Source: Adiantum capillus-veneris (lineage: Eukaryota > Streptophyta > Polypodiopsida > Polypodiales > Pteridaceae). From it: a stretch of 60,433 bases of DNA. Position numbers and translations under genes: made by a program. The stretch is taken from NCBI GenBank assembly GCA_014529385.2, contig JABFUD020000268.1, forward strand, positions 1-60,433. Direction: 5' to 3'. The stretch's first letter is position 1, and each line of letters starts with the position of its first letter. This document shows positions 1 through 9,878 of the stretch, in pieces. The notes under the pieces were generated by a model, which worked only from the letters and a program-made list of their open reading frames with translations, did not search any database and had not been told where the DNA came from.

Positions 1-130
1 GAAAAGATTAAAGAGATGGCTAGGCAGATTGCTGAGATTAGCCATACCAGAGACAACCAGTGAGGAAAATGGAGACTTGGGGTGTTCAAAATGAAAATCC
101 AAGGATCATGTTTCCAACAAGTGCCCACAG

Positions 131-619
131 TGTACTTATTGTAAGGCCTTTGGCCATTTATGGAATAATTGTGGTATTAGGATTCATCACTTCAAGAAGG
201 GCAAAGACTTGTCAATGGTAGCATATACGGAACGAGTCAGAGTGGAAACCTCCAAAGCCTCTCAGGAGGAGAAACCAGGTACCAGTGGTATTGGTCCAGG
301 CGGAGGCAGATACCAAGTGGGTATTGGCCGAGGCAGATACCAAGCGGGTACTGGCCGAGGCAGATACCAAGCGGGTACTGGCAGAGGCCGAGGGAGTGGC
401 AACTTCCAAAGCCGGAGGTTGAATTGCTATACTTGTGGAAAGTATGGGCATTTCGCGGCTCAATGTCCAAACAAACCTGCACCTGCTGCTACTAAGGCAA
501 AGGCACCAGAGCCAGTTCCAGCACGGGCAGTAACATGGAGCAAAGGAGTGGTAATTGAAGAAATTCCAGATGCTCCAGGAAAACTAGTCACTACTGAAAG
601 CAGCAAATGGGCTCAATAG
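131..619 (+). pseudogene. gag: Element 1 gag nucleocapsid region with two zinc knuckles (copy A)
   Basis: This is the RNA-binding C-terminal part of Gag, which packages element RNA in the virus-like particle. In one frame there are two CCHC knuckles of the form C-x2-C-x4-H-x4-C: CTYCKAFGHLWNNC at 131-172 and CYTCGKYGHFAAQC starting at about 427. Between them lies a glycine/arginine-rich spacer with about three copies of a GRGRYQAGTG-like decapeptide (about 300-385). The frame closes with TAG at 617-619, where CAG would allow it to continue into the next block at 653. A start at ATG 209 is only the first ATG after the window edge; the real frame opens upstream. Confidence 0.85.
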
Positions 620-1054
620 AGAGAGGTATGGAAGGCCAAGGGTAAAGAGAAGGTGGTAGATGAATGGCAGGAGCAGAGAGAGCTAGCGGTGAAAATCACG
701 GAGGATTTAGCCAAGAAGCTGCCAGAGCAGCCAGAAAGTTTTGAAGCCCGAGTCATTCAAAAGATACCAGCCCAATCTACTGAGAAAGATCAGTCAAAGC
801 CTGGCATACCTGAGACCATGCTGGCTGCAGTACAAGGAATTATTGGAGAATTGGGAGTTGATAGAAGAATTGGAAGCACTGCAAGGGAGGAATGGAACTG
901 TGAAGATACGACCAGTTCTTCGAGCTCCGACAACCAGTCTGATCAGGATAAGGAAGAAATCCATGTTAAGATCTATGATAGAATTCATAAACTTGCTGTG
1001 GAGTTGGAAGATATCAGAAGAACCTTACCTGATGTGGAAAAATTCATCAAATAG
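620..1054 (+). pseudogene. Element 1 acidic linker between nucleocapsid and protease (copy A)
   Basis: A 133-codon stretch from ATG 653 continues the polyprotein after the stop at 617. It is rich in E, K, Q and S, contains a serine run (TTSSSSSSDNQ) and ends at TAG 1052-1054, again one change from CAG. There is no recognised domain. Its position, between the zinc knuckles and the protease remnant, suggests a Gag-Pol linker. The overlapping open frame at 741-1094 is a shadow. Confidence 0.55.
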
Positions 1055-1069
1055 CGAAGGAAAGCTGAA

Positions 1070-1330
1070 GTGGAGGCCAGAACAGTTGATCTGACGATTG
1101 TCCGAGATGATGAAGTACCGCTCATTCAGGTGGATTACAAGGTTCGGCAGCAATGGGAACCACTTTCAAGTGTCATCTTGAATGGAGGAGCAGAAGTCAA
1201 TAAATAATGGATGCTTTTCACGACTATGCTGTTCACGACAATGGGAACCACTTTAAATGGTGCTGGCTTTAGATTTTTGATGTTGTTCACGACTATGCAA
1301 ATCAAACCTTAACCATACAAGGGGTCATTG
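1070..1330 (+). pseudogene. Element 1 aspartic protease remnant (copy A)
   Basis: After the linker the frame reads through a sequence resembling the start of a retropepsin: a short beta-strand-like stretch, then a VILNGGAEVNI motif where retroelement proteases have DTGA or DSGA followed by V-N. The catalytic aspartate appears as N in this copy and in copy B. A short phrase (CAATGGGAACCACTTT) occurs twice, at about 1150 and 1240, so the site is also scrambled by a small duplication. Copy A has an extra break (AATAAATAATGG near 1200) not present in copy B. The protease is dead. Confidence 0.5.
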
Positions 1331-1605
1331 GCAGAATTCAGATCCAGATGAACAATACTAGGAGCTGGAGAAAAGAGCTAAGGCCTAAGGAATCATTCTA
1401 GAAGTACAAGGCAAAGAAGATCGAACAAATGTTAGCAGCTTTGAACATATTTCCTCTAGCAGAAATTGACTTGAATGAGGTTTTACTAAACGAAGAGCAG
1501 GTCGACAAGTTGAAAAAGCAATTCCCAGATCAATTTCCTGAAATCAATACATGAGAAAGATCAGTTCAGTTCATTGGAAGGCTAGAGGAATCAACTGAAA
1601 CTGGC

Positions 1606-2371
1606 ATGGTAGAGGAGCCAGTGCATTCTAGAGAGCACACAGTGAATCAGAATACTGATTCAAAACTTAACGGGCCATCTTGGGATTATGCTGAGAAATC
1701 GACCAAGAGAAAAGGAGGTGGGCCTAATTGGTTGCTTCCAAACGACCAAGAAGTTGAAGAATGGAACCTAGGCTCTGAGGATAGTCGGAGGATGATCAAG
1801 ATTAATAAGCATCTCAATCCTATAATGAAGGAAAAGACATGCAGGATGTTCCAGAACTACAAAGACATATTTGCCTGGGAACACACAGACCTGAAAGGGG
1901 TGGATCCAAAAGTATGGCAGCACAAGATACCGTTGAAGCCAGATGCTCGGCCAGTAAGATTGCAAAGATACCGAATGAACCCCAACTATGTTAAGAAGGT
2001 CAAGGAGGAGATTGACAATCTTCTCAAGGCTGGGTTCATCACAGAAGTGGCCGGTAGCGATTGGTTGTTTCCCATAGTAGTAGTTCCCAATAAGAATGGG
2101 AAATTGAGAGTCTGTGTTGACTATAGAAAACTCAACGCCCAAACTATCAAAGATCCATTCTCATTGCCTTTTACTGACATGTTTCTTGATGAGATTGCAG
2201 AATACGAGATGTATAGTTTTATGGAGGGTTATAGTGGCTATAACCAGTTATCGCTCCTGAGGATAGAGGGAAGACCACTTTCATCACAGAGTAGGGAGCT
2301 TTCATGTATCTGATGATTCCTTTCGCCATGTGCAATGCACCAGCTACTTTTCAACGGTGTATGATGGACCC
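1606..2371 (+). pseudogene. pol: Element 1 reverse transcriptase, N-terminal half (copy A)
   Basis: This encodes the fingers and palm start of a Ty3/Gypsy RT. Visible landmarks are the Gypsy entry region (W-Q-H-K-I-P-L near residue 105), FPIVVVPNKNGKLRVCVDYR and KLNAQTIKDPFSLP, then a Y-S-F-M-E-G-Y-S-G-Y-N-Q stretch where an F-L-D-x-x-S-G-Y is usual, so the first catalytic aspartate is replaced. A frameshift near 2255 and a TAG at about 2293 (expected TGG) break the frame. The out-of-frame remainder (MYLMIPFAMCNAPATFQR) reaches the insertion at 2372. The palm YxDD box lies beyond that insertion. Confidence 0.88.
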
Positions 2372-3052
2372 GGGGGATTCACTCTATATACAAAACGGGA
2401 CGCCACCTGCGAGCGGACAACTTTGATAAAACCCCTATATATGACTCATATTAGGGAATATGACTCCCCTTTCTACGCTTATACAACAATCGACAAAGAA
2501 AACTATTATACCCCTATCCTACATATAAAATTTGGGTCTTACGTGATCTTACTAAGTGAAACTAGTCAAAGAGTGTGTAGCATAGTGATTGGCAATGTAC
2601 TAAGGAACCACTTCTAATGATAACTAGATGTACCCTCAATGTGTCTTAGTTTGACTGTCAAACTATGTGTCCGATCAGCCTGCACTGTGGCTACTTGTCC
2701 AATTTTGACCCATCCAAAGCTAGTGTAAATCAACCCTTGACTTGCTCCAAATCAACCCTTATCTATGATCGGCTTAATGAAAAATTTGATGTGCGGCATG
2801 ATAAAAAAACTTCCACAAAATTCATTCGAGTTATAGTGCACAACGGTGACCAATCGTTACAAGTAGTCAACCAGAGTTGTGTCCCCCCCCCCCCCCCCCC
2901 TAATAAATATCATACCCCCGTCCCTTAAATTTTAAGCTTGGCAGATAAATTATTGGGGGCCTGCCCCTAACTTATACGCTTATGTAACTTATTAAAAAAA
3001 ACCCTCCCCTGCACTTACGTGGTGCGGATAAGTTTTCCATGGTGAATCCCCC
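2372..3052. mobile_element. MITE-like inverted-repeat insertion inside element 1 RT (copy A)
   Basis: The RT frame stops abruptly at 2371 and resumes at 3053. The inserted 0.68 kb begins with GGGGGATTCAC and ends with its exact reverse complement GTGAATCCCCC. Joining the flanks restores a CCCGGG site within the coding frame. Because CCCGGG is a palindrome, the true edge and the target duplication (0, 2, 4 or 6 bp) cannot be fixed by eye; a CCCGGG duplication with GGATTCAC termini fits. It has no transposase-like frame, contains an 18-base C run (2883-2900), and lies at the same place in copy B. A small non-autonomous DNA transposon is the best reading. Confidence 0.7.
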
Positions 3053-3842
3053 GGGATTATGGAAATGTTCAATGAGTTTCTTCATCGGTTCCTCGCCATC
3101 TTCATGGATGATTTTACTGTCTGGAAGGGACATCTACTGGGACATGTAGTATCCCGTAATGTAATAGAAATGGCCATGATAAAATCCAGTGTGTTCAGGA
3201 AGCCAAAGCACCCAGAAACTCATCTGAGTTAAGCTCTTTCCTGGGTTATATTAACTTCTACAGAAGGTTTGTGCATAAGTTTGCCTCTCAAGCAGTACCA
3301 TTGTATGAGCTCACAAAGAAGACCAGTAAGTTCAATTGGACTGTTGAGTGTGACGAAAGCTTTTAGAACATGAAAAAGGCCATTATCAGTAAACCAGTCC
3401 TCAGGCAACCAAACTGGGATGTTATCTTCCATGTACATGTGAACGTTTCGGGACTGGCAATTGGGGCGATATTGGCTCAACCAGATGGAAGGACTGATTA
3501 TCCTGTTTATTTTGCCAGTCTCGCAGATTCAGTCAGGCTGAACAAGGTTATATGACCACTGAACGAGAAGCCCTAGGAATGGTTTTTAGTGCTACAAAGT
3601 TCAGTCATTACTTGCTAGGAAAACTATTTCATTTCTATGTGGATCATCACGCTCTTTTGTTCCTGATTAATAAAGTCATTATTCAAGGTAGGCTAATACG
3701 GTGGATGATGTTCCTCATGGAGTTTGAATTTCAAATTTTTCATGAGCCTGGCAAGAATCTCTGTGGAGCTGATTTTCTATCCAGCCAAAAGTATAGAGGG
3801 TTATTCAGAAGCATCCTTGAGGGACGAACCAGCGGATGCTGA
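3053..3842 (+). pseudogene. pol: Element 1 RT palm end plus RNase H (copy A)
   Basis: The frame resumes with the RT catalytic box FMDD at 3101-3112. About 30 codons that normally follow (the thumb lead-in) are missing before KGHLLGHVVS. Then come the connection (Y-I-N-F-Y-R-R-F-V at about 3245) and RNase H, with DVIFHVHVNVSGLAIGAILAQ (catalytic D of the usual DAS replaced by N), MTTEREALGMVFS carrying the E, and FYVDHHALLFL carrying the D-H. TAG at 3364-3366 and a shift near 3550 break it. RNase H removes the RNA strand during reverse transcription; here it is a relic. Confidence 0.87.
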
Positions 3843-4010
3843 CTTATTTCAACTGGAAGCCGGAGAATCACTTGACCCTGAATGGTATCATGTTTATCAG
3901 TTTCTTTCTCAAGGTGCTTTCCCAGATGTCTGGAAGTAGAACCAGAAGAAGGCTTTGGTCATCAAGAGCTTGAAGCTTACCATCATCGAGGGTTCACTCT
4001 ATTGATTAGG

Positions 4011-4058
4011 TGTTGATGGTATTCTTTGGCATTGTGTTGATGGTATTCTTCGGTATTG
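4011..4058 (+). repeat. Two direct 24-bp repeats before the integrase
   Basis: A 24-bp unit starting TGTTGATGGTATTCTT occurs at 4011-4034 and 4035-4058 with two mismatches. It is a multiple of three, sits between RNase H and the integrase zinc domain, and is also present in copy B (41277-41324). It looks like a simple local duplication within the decayed element. Confidence 0.8.
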
Positions 4059-5340
4059 TGTGCCTATGGAAGGGATAATGCAAGTCATCTCAGAGGCACA
4101 GGTGGACATTTTTCCAATGAAGTTACCTACAAGAATATTTTGCAAGCTGGTTTATGGTGGCAAACATTAATAGCTGATGTTAGAAGTTTTTGCAATACTT
4201 GTGACATATACCAAAGAATGGGCAGACCTACAGCTCCAGACATGACTCCTTTAACGCCAGTACAACCACTGGGTGTTTTCATGAAATGGGGCTTAGATTT
4301 TATGGGACCTTTTAAGAAGGTTACCCCTAGGAAGAACAAGTATATAGTAATGGCTACTTGCTATGTCACTAAGTGGGTTGAAGCTAAGGCTCTTCTTGAC
4401 AACACAACCAAGTCAACTGCAAGGTTTCTATTTGAAAATATTGTCTGTCGCTATGGATGTCCTGTAGAGATTGTGTCGGACCAAGGGACACATTTTATTA
4501 ATGACACCATGGAGATTCTACTGGATATGCTTTCAGTCAAGCATTGGAAATCTACCCCTTATTATCCCAGATGCAATGGACAGGCTCAAAGTAGTAACAA
4601 GACAATTAAGAATATTCTCACTAAGGTTGTGCAGAAGAAGCCAGACCAGTGGGATTTGAAGCTTCAGATTGCTTTATGGGCATATAGGACAGCTTGCAAG
4701 GTCACTACAGGGTTGACACCATTTAGAATGGTGTATGGCACTGAAGCTGTTGTTCCTATGGAGTTTGTTATCCCAAGTCTGAGAATGGCTGTGAAAGAAG
4801 GGTTAGACTTCAACCACAATCTGAAAAGGCACCTGGATGAGCTTATGCAGTTAGATGAACTCAGGCAACGGGCTATGCTGGAACAAGAGATTGTTCAGCA
4901 ACAAAGGAAGCACTCGCATGATCGCAGAATTAAGGTTTGAGAATTTCAGAAAGGGGACCTGGTGCTCCTTTATCAATCTAGATTGGATCCTTAGAAGCCA
5001 AACCTAAAGATTGCCTCGGCAGGACCATTTGAGGTAGACTGGGTTTTCTCCAATGGCACGGTAAGATTGAAAGACTTATCTGGATTACTGCTCCCAAGGG
5101 TATATAATGGCACGAAGATCAAACTCTACTATTCCAAAGCTAGAGAGCCTGGCCAAGAACACGATACTAGGGAGCTGGGAACCGAAGATCAAGAGATACC
5201 ATAATAATATATTTTTGGGCTTTTTCATGTGCAGCCAATTCCAGTTTTAGAACGAGTGCCAGTAGGACCAAGCCAGACTGGTACTAGGATCGATACCACT
5301 GTGATCAAGCCAACCCAGGCCAGTATTAGTGGGAACACAA
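4056..5340 (+). pseudogene. pol: Element 1 integrase with GPY/F-like C-terminus (copy A)
   Basis: Integrase joins element cDNA to host DNA. From 4056 the frame runs 294 codons: an N-terminal zinc domain (H11, H18, C46, C49), then the RNase-H-fold core with D81 in WGLDFMGPF and D142 in VSDQGTHF. The third acid, expected 35 residues later in NGQAE, is Q178 (NGQAQSSN), so the D,D-35-E triad is incomplete. A TGA at 4938-4940 (from CGA) interrupts the start of the C-terminal domain, which continues as EFQKGDLVLLYQSR, and a AGPFEV stretch near 5020 corresponds to the Gypsy GPY/F module. No chromodomain is recognisable. Copy A carries extra stops near 5203 and a 7-bp deletion near 5310. Confidence 0.9.
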
Positions 5341-6725
5341 TTATCAATTTTTAAGTGCCCAACGGTCAGATGACACTCCAGTAGTAATCATTTCAAGGAT
5401 GGGTAGAAGTCTTGTCCAATGCATGTCTGCCACCCATGACAGCAGCGACACACAAAATCTAGGAACAACAAGTGGTGGAGCTTTTATGGCACGGATGCGT
5501 ATAACAGTAAGGAGAGTCGGAATTTTTCCTCACAAATCTCCTACACAACGATTCCCTCCTGTTGTCCATTCTCCATCGCCAAGCTCTGAGGTATCTCTGC
5601 TCCAGCCGCGCAGACTTCGTCTTCTGAGGAGACAATGGACTGTCGTCTAGCTTTGCCAGCAACACCTAGGTACGGCTTTGAAGCATCAAGTAAGTCTTCC
5701 TCTTCCTCACCTGTTTTGTTCAGAAACGATGCAGGAATCTCTCAATGAAACCCAAGCTATTGTCAATACTACAAAGGAAACAGCAAGATTCAACGTTACG
5801 TGTTCACTGACCAAGCCATGGCTTTGCTGCAACTATGGGATTTATGTGTGGTTCTGCAAGCCACAAGAATCGATTTTGACACATCCATCATCAAGCAGGT
5901 TCTCGACTCTTTCAATGCTGAATATGGCAGTGCTATGGTATATGGTAGAAAGATGTCTGTCACACCAGACAACATAGCTTTTGCATTTCGTATGCCAAAT
6001 GAGCCCAAGTCGTCTGTGGCAACTCCATCGCAGATCAGCATATTTTTGAAGGAGGATGATGCTACCAAGCGAAAAAGAAAAGCCAGTGGTCAAGGGATTC
6101 CAGTGGTGGCCGGGGACTGGAAGCTTCCGCTGCTTATAGGTTTGTAGCTAAAGCTGTTAGTGTTAAGAATAATCCAACATATGTGTTAGAGAAGGTTTTC
6201 GCTATGCTGCTAGCAAAGACATTGGATTCAAAGGTTTCTATCAACCTTTGTTAGATCTTGTCACATAATGTGCTTCAACAAACTACCAAGTTGAAATCCG
6301 AGAGTGTATTTAAAGCTTGGTATGTTTGGAAATTTTTATATTGGGCAACTGCTCCAGATACTCATGACCAGGTAAGAATGGCTTGGAGTGAGAAGCCATT
6401 TCCAGAGTCAAAAAATATTGGTTTGTGTTCGGATGAAGAAGCCACGGACAGTCAGACCACTCCAACTGAACTGAAAAGGAAGGCTACCCAAGATGAATCT
6501 AGCAGCTCAAAGAAACCGAGGACAACACTGACGAAGAGAAGTGCTTTTTTGAAGCAGATAGAGAGTCAAGTCAAGACAATGACTACTGAAAAAACTCTAG
6601 TTAAACAGGATGACAAACAATCTTCTCAGACCACTGAAGTCAACCAGTCAGTAGGACAGATTACAGTCACTACTGGTACTAGCAAAGATCAGGCAAAAGA
6701 GACTACCTCTGAAAAGTCAGCATAA
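5341..6725 (+). pseudogene. Element 1 extra coding region after integrase, first part (copy A)
   Basis: Beyond integrase the element carries about 4 kb of protein-like sequence in a single direction. The first recognisable block (about 5800-6250) reads Y-V-F-T-D-Q-A-M-A-L-L, then VTPDNIAFAFRMPNE, and resembles the plant-mobile-domain style regions carried by some plant retroelements; this likeness is weak and only by eye. It is followed by 6258-6725, with W-Y-V-W-K-F-L-Y-W and then a serine/lysine-rich stretch containing SSSKKPRTTLTKR, a possible nuclear localisation signal. Stops at about 6145 (frameshift), 6255 and 6723 break the frame. The role is unknown; it occupies the place where some plant Gypsy elements carry an env-like ORF. 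Confidence 0.55.
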
Positions 6726-7679
6726 CAGCTGGATAAGGGCAAAGGTCCAGCCTCTCCAACCCTACTGGGTGGCGTTTCTATCCCAAACAATGAAGAAGCT
6801 CTATACCTGATGAAGAAGGATAGGTTGAAGCAGCTGTAGACCCATCCACTTAAAGGGCGTCTCTTTCTACAAAAATTTAATTATGTTGCTTTACCCTATA
6901 TGGCTCCTGTTACAGTGTATGAGCCAACTCATTCTGACCCAACAATAGTCAATGATGGATGTTCAGTCCTCATCCAATCCTCACGGAACACTATTGTCAG
7001 CTGTATGGGACAGATGCTGGATGCTGCAGGGTCAGAAGATGAACTGGTTAAAGCTGAATTGAAGGGCGCTGAAGACTAGATTGAGAAGCTTAAGGAAGCA
7101 AGAGAAAATCAGAACCTGCACCACAAGCTACTTGAATCTCATTCAGAGAGGTCTATTAAGCTATTGGAAAGTAAGCTAGCTAGGGCGGAGTATGCTATGC
7201 AGATTATGAAGGAAGAAAAGGAGGAAGCACAGAGAGCTGCAGATCGTTTTGAAACGATGCTGAGAATGAAGAGAGTTGACTTCAACTCCTTGCTCATTCA
7301 TCATAAAGCTCTGAAGACTACCCTCACTGAAAGATATATTTATAATAACTTGGCTAAAATTTTAAATCCATCAGGCAATGCTGTCTTTGATCTGGAGAAC
7401 TTGAAGTCTCTTATGGAGACCATGCAGAGTGACTTGCAGGACAAAGTTGTTGAATATAATAATGCTCTGGCAAATCAAGCCATTCTAGATTATATTGAAC
7501 AACAGAATTCCCTTGAAGAAGCAGAAGAAGATAAGGAAGAAGAAGCTGATAAGGAGGAGGATGACCAAGACGAAGGGCATACTAATGATGATAATGATGC
7601 CTCTCCTCCGTCTCCACCTCCAGGACCTGGTACTAGTGACACAGGGCCAACTGGAGGAAATCAACAACATTCAGACTAG
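6726..7679 (+). pseudogene. Element 1 extra coding region: coiled coil and acidic/proline-rich tail (copy A)
   Basis: In continuation of the previous block, 6726-7079 reads LDKGKGPASP and later a Y-M-A-P-V-T-V-Y-E-P-T segment, with TAG at 6837-6839 in this copy only (CAG in copy B). From 7080, and especially 7164-7679 (171 codons), there is a strong coiled coil rich in E, K, A and L (ESKLARAEYAMQIMKEEKEE), followed by an acidic run (EEAEEDKEEEADKEEDDQDE) and a proline-rich end. There is no membrane segment or signal peptide, which argues against a true envelope protein. Function unknown. Confidence 0.6.
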
Positions 7680-9370
7680 CCAGACCAGTATAAAGGGTAG
7701 AAGTCAGGCAATTAGCAGCCAGAAGAACAACGACCTAGTAACACTGGGAATCCACCAGCAAAATCAATCCCAGCACAGTAGGGAGGATAAAGGGAAAAGT
7801 AAAGTTATGGTTGAAGGACCAGCAGCTGTGATGAGCAGAATTCATTACAGATCATCACACTAAACATGAGATTGAGACATCAGTAGGCTCCCATAACCAG
7901 GCAGTATCTGGAGGATGATGATCTCCTATCTGATCTGGAACACTTTCAACAACTATACGTCGAAGCCACGGAAATGGTGGAGCATTGGAAATAAATTGAT
8001 TTTCATGATCAAGAGACTTGCCATTTACCTGCGCATCCCAGTACAGTCCAACTGCTGGAAAGGGTACCTGAATGTATAATCACTATTGAAGAGAGAGTGA
8101 CCAATCCACACTGGAAACGACGGTCTACTCCAGATTGTCGATCTCTGGCTATAGAATTAGAACTTATGCTGGGAAACAAGCCAGCCTACAAATGTATAAA
8201 TGATGTCAAAAATCAATTGAAAGAGGTTTTGGTATAGATGCAAATTGCTAGAGGAGTCTTGGATCAAAGGGTGCGGGCCATTCTTGAAGATGAGACGGCC
8301 ACCAGTAAAGGACCTCAAACTAGAATGTCAGTCAGAGAACAGGCCATTGCTCTTCGGAAACCGTTTCATCCTACTAAGAGTAACCTGAAAAATGATGCAG
8401 CAAGAGAACCAGGCTGTTCTCAACTTCTTAGAATTTGTTCCTGATTCCCCAGTTCTCTTGTATGCTTTACCAGCAAGAGAGACAGAATTGCCAAGATTTT
8501 TTCCAGCACTTTACCCTCAACATCCAGAACCAGTCGATCGCCTTACATATTTCAAGATTATTGATGAGCTCTAGGATTGGTATGAGCGATCGACTGTGGA
8601 ATGGAAAACTTGGCAAACACTGTTCAAAGATGCTCTCCAATTCAATGATATCCAGGAGCCGAAACAGGAGGTGCAGAGGATCAGACTCTGTATGGGTCAG
8701 TGGAAGATTCAGATCAGAGGCCTCACTAAGATCACGAATCAATTGTTGCAACTTACTGTTGAGTCCTCTAAATTGCCTGAAAAGGATATTGTAGCTAAGC
8801 CAGGCCTAGTACCACAGGATAGAGAGATGTGGAAATTCTTTTTGAAGCTCGGGTCAAAACCAACCAGCCTCTCCCATAAGGATGGATCCATACAACTTTG
8901 CATTGTCACAAACTGGACAGAACTAGGATCACCAAAGGCAGATGCACGCTCTATGATCTTGACACCAAAACCTATCATTATCTTATGCCTTATGAAGTGG
9001 AGATGACCACGGAAAGGCGGGATCAGCTTGAGTAGGAGGCCATTTACAGACTCATTCATAAGGAGAATGATGGCACTAGGACTTCTCAGACGCCATCCAC
9101 GCCAAAGGGTAAATGGAAGCTGGTTCAATGGAAGGATACTAGGTAGTTCCATCTCAGAATTCAGTCGGAGGCTTTTCCTTCTCAGCTCGAAGGTTGATAT
9201 CAGTTTGTGTAGATGATGAGAGCTCTACACTCGCCATTCCAGCTGGCTCTCTATCATTGGTCAAGTCCGGTCTCCAGAATGAGAATCAAAAGGTGGATTT
9301 TTTCTCTTCAAACCAGAATCAAACGGGGGAATTGTTATTTTCAAAAATTTTGGAATCTTTCCAAAATTCA
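7680..9370 (+). pseudogene. Element 1 extra coding region, distal part (copy A)
   Basis: Protein-like sequence in shifting frames continues to the polypurine tract. Readable pieces are HWK-stop-IDFHDQETCHLP (about 7985), 8238-8450, a stretch at 8392-8574 ending TYFKIIDEL before a TAG, and a piece at 8596 onward beginning VEWKTWQTLFKDALQF. Most internal stops are TAG or TAA at places where Q fits. Near 8830 copy A has a short deletion compared with copy B, which keeps the frame slightly longer (to 46153). I recognise no domain. Confidence 0.45.
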
Positions 9371-9386
9371 AGAAAGGAGGGAAGGA
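9371..9386 (+). other. Element 1 polypurine tract (copy A)
   Basis: AGAAAGGAGGGAAGGA abuts the 3' LTR exactly. In LTR retrotransposons the purine tract left after RNase H digestion primes plus-strand synthesis at this place, so it fixes the LTR start at 9387. Confidence 0.88.
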
Positions 9387-9873
9387 TGTAGACGGTTGAG
9401 ACAGTTTCACTAGGTAGGAACCGGCTCCTGTGAGACGAGTAGTGAATCAGTCAGTATTTACTACGGTAATTACCATGGTAAACCCAAGGCATATAAATAG
9501 GGCCCATTACATTGTAATCGGGTTGGCATTTGTTGGCAATTGTACTAGCAATCATTGGCAGTTGTTGTCGGTTGTACTCTTTTCATCCCTTTGTTTATAA
9601 GCCACATCATCTTCATTGTAATCCATCATCTATAGATCCAATTAGAGAAGTGCAGTATATTCCACCTATACATACTCTGTACTCAGTTACTATGAATCTG
9701 AATCTGAATCTGAATATCATTCTCAGTACTTAGTCTAGTTCTTATTCCAGTAGATGTATTCCAGTACAATTTCTGTTCCTCTATCCAATCTACTGTATGA
9801 ACTAATACATCACCAGTAGCTAAAAGCTTCTAGCACTAGAATTAGCTCTCTCAAGAGATCAGCTCCAATTCCA
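9387..9873 (+). repeat. Element 1 3' LTR (copy A)
   Basis: This 487-bp repeat starts TGTAGACGG and ends AATTCCA. It pairs with the 5' LTR at 35647-36144, differing at roughly one base in nine, and with the copy B 3' LTR at 46661-47147, differing at about two bases. A TATA-type sequence (TATAAATA, 9492-9499) lies about 105 bases in, consistent with a U3 promoter. The much larger difference to the 5' LTR than to the duplicate shows that the insertion predates the 37-kb duplication. Confidence 0.93.
9492..9499 (+). promoter_or_regulatory. LTR TATA box (element 1, 3' LTR copy A)
   Basis: TATAAATA within the U3-like part of the LTR, conserved in all three LTR copies in the window (also 35752 and 46766). 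It is the only clear core promoter signal in this LTR. In the 3' LTR it could drive transcription into the flanking DNA. Confidence 0.6.
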
Positions 9874-9878
9874 GTGTG
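9874..9878. repeat. Target-site duplication GTGTG, right side (copy A)
   Basis: GTGTG directly follows the 3' LTR. The same five bases precede the 5' LTR of the complete copy at 35642-35646 and follow its 3' LTR at 47148-47152. A 5-bp duplication is typical of Gypsy integrases. Confidence 0.88.

Larger units (their letters stand above)
1..9873 (+). mobile_element. Element 1, copy A: Ty3/Gypsy LTR retrotransposon, 5' part cut off by the window edge
   Basis: The order seen is end of gag, protease remnant, RT, RNase H, integrase, extra coding region, polypurine tract and 3' LTR. RT before integrase is the Ty3/Gypsy order. The 5' LTR and the start of gag lie left of base 1; the matching parts are visible in the complete copy at 35647-47147. 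The element ends with a 487-bp LTR at 9387-9873, followed by GTGTG, which is the target-site duplication seen left of the complete copy. All reading frames carry stops or frameshifts, so this copy cannot make its own proteins. Confidence 0.92.

Noticed and set aside
212-482. Minus-strand open frames opposite the zinc-knuckle region
   Set aside because: They are shadows of the repetitive glycine/arginine coding sequence; the plus strand carries the CCHC motifs.
2883-2900. Poly-C run as a sequencing artefact
   Set aside because: It occurs in both copies with lengths 18 and 17, so it is likely real, though its exact length may be uncertain.
620-4940. A reassigned genetic code with TAG/TAA as glutamine
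   Set aside because: TAG and TAA often stand where Q fits, but TGA also stands where R fits, and copies A and B alternate C and T at the same sites. Mutation explains all three.
5678-5977. A second protein-like frame overlapping the start of the element 1 extra region
   Set aside because: The frame at 5800-6147 has the more protein-like composition; the other is its shadow.
5341-9370. Calling the element 1 extra region an envelope gene
   Set aside because: No signal peptide, membrane helix or fusion-peptide-like segment; a coiled coil alone is not enough.
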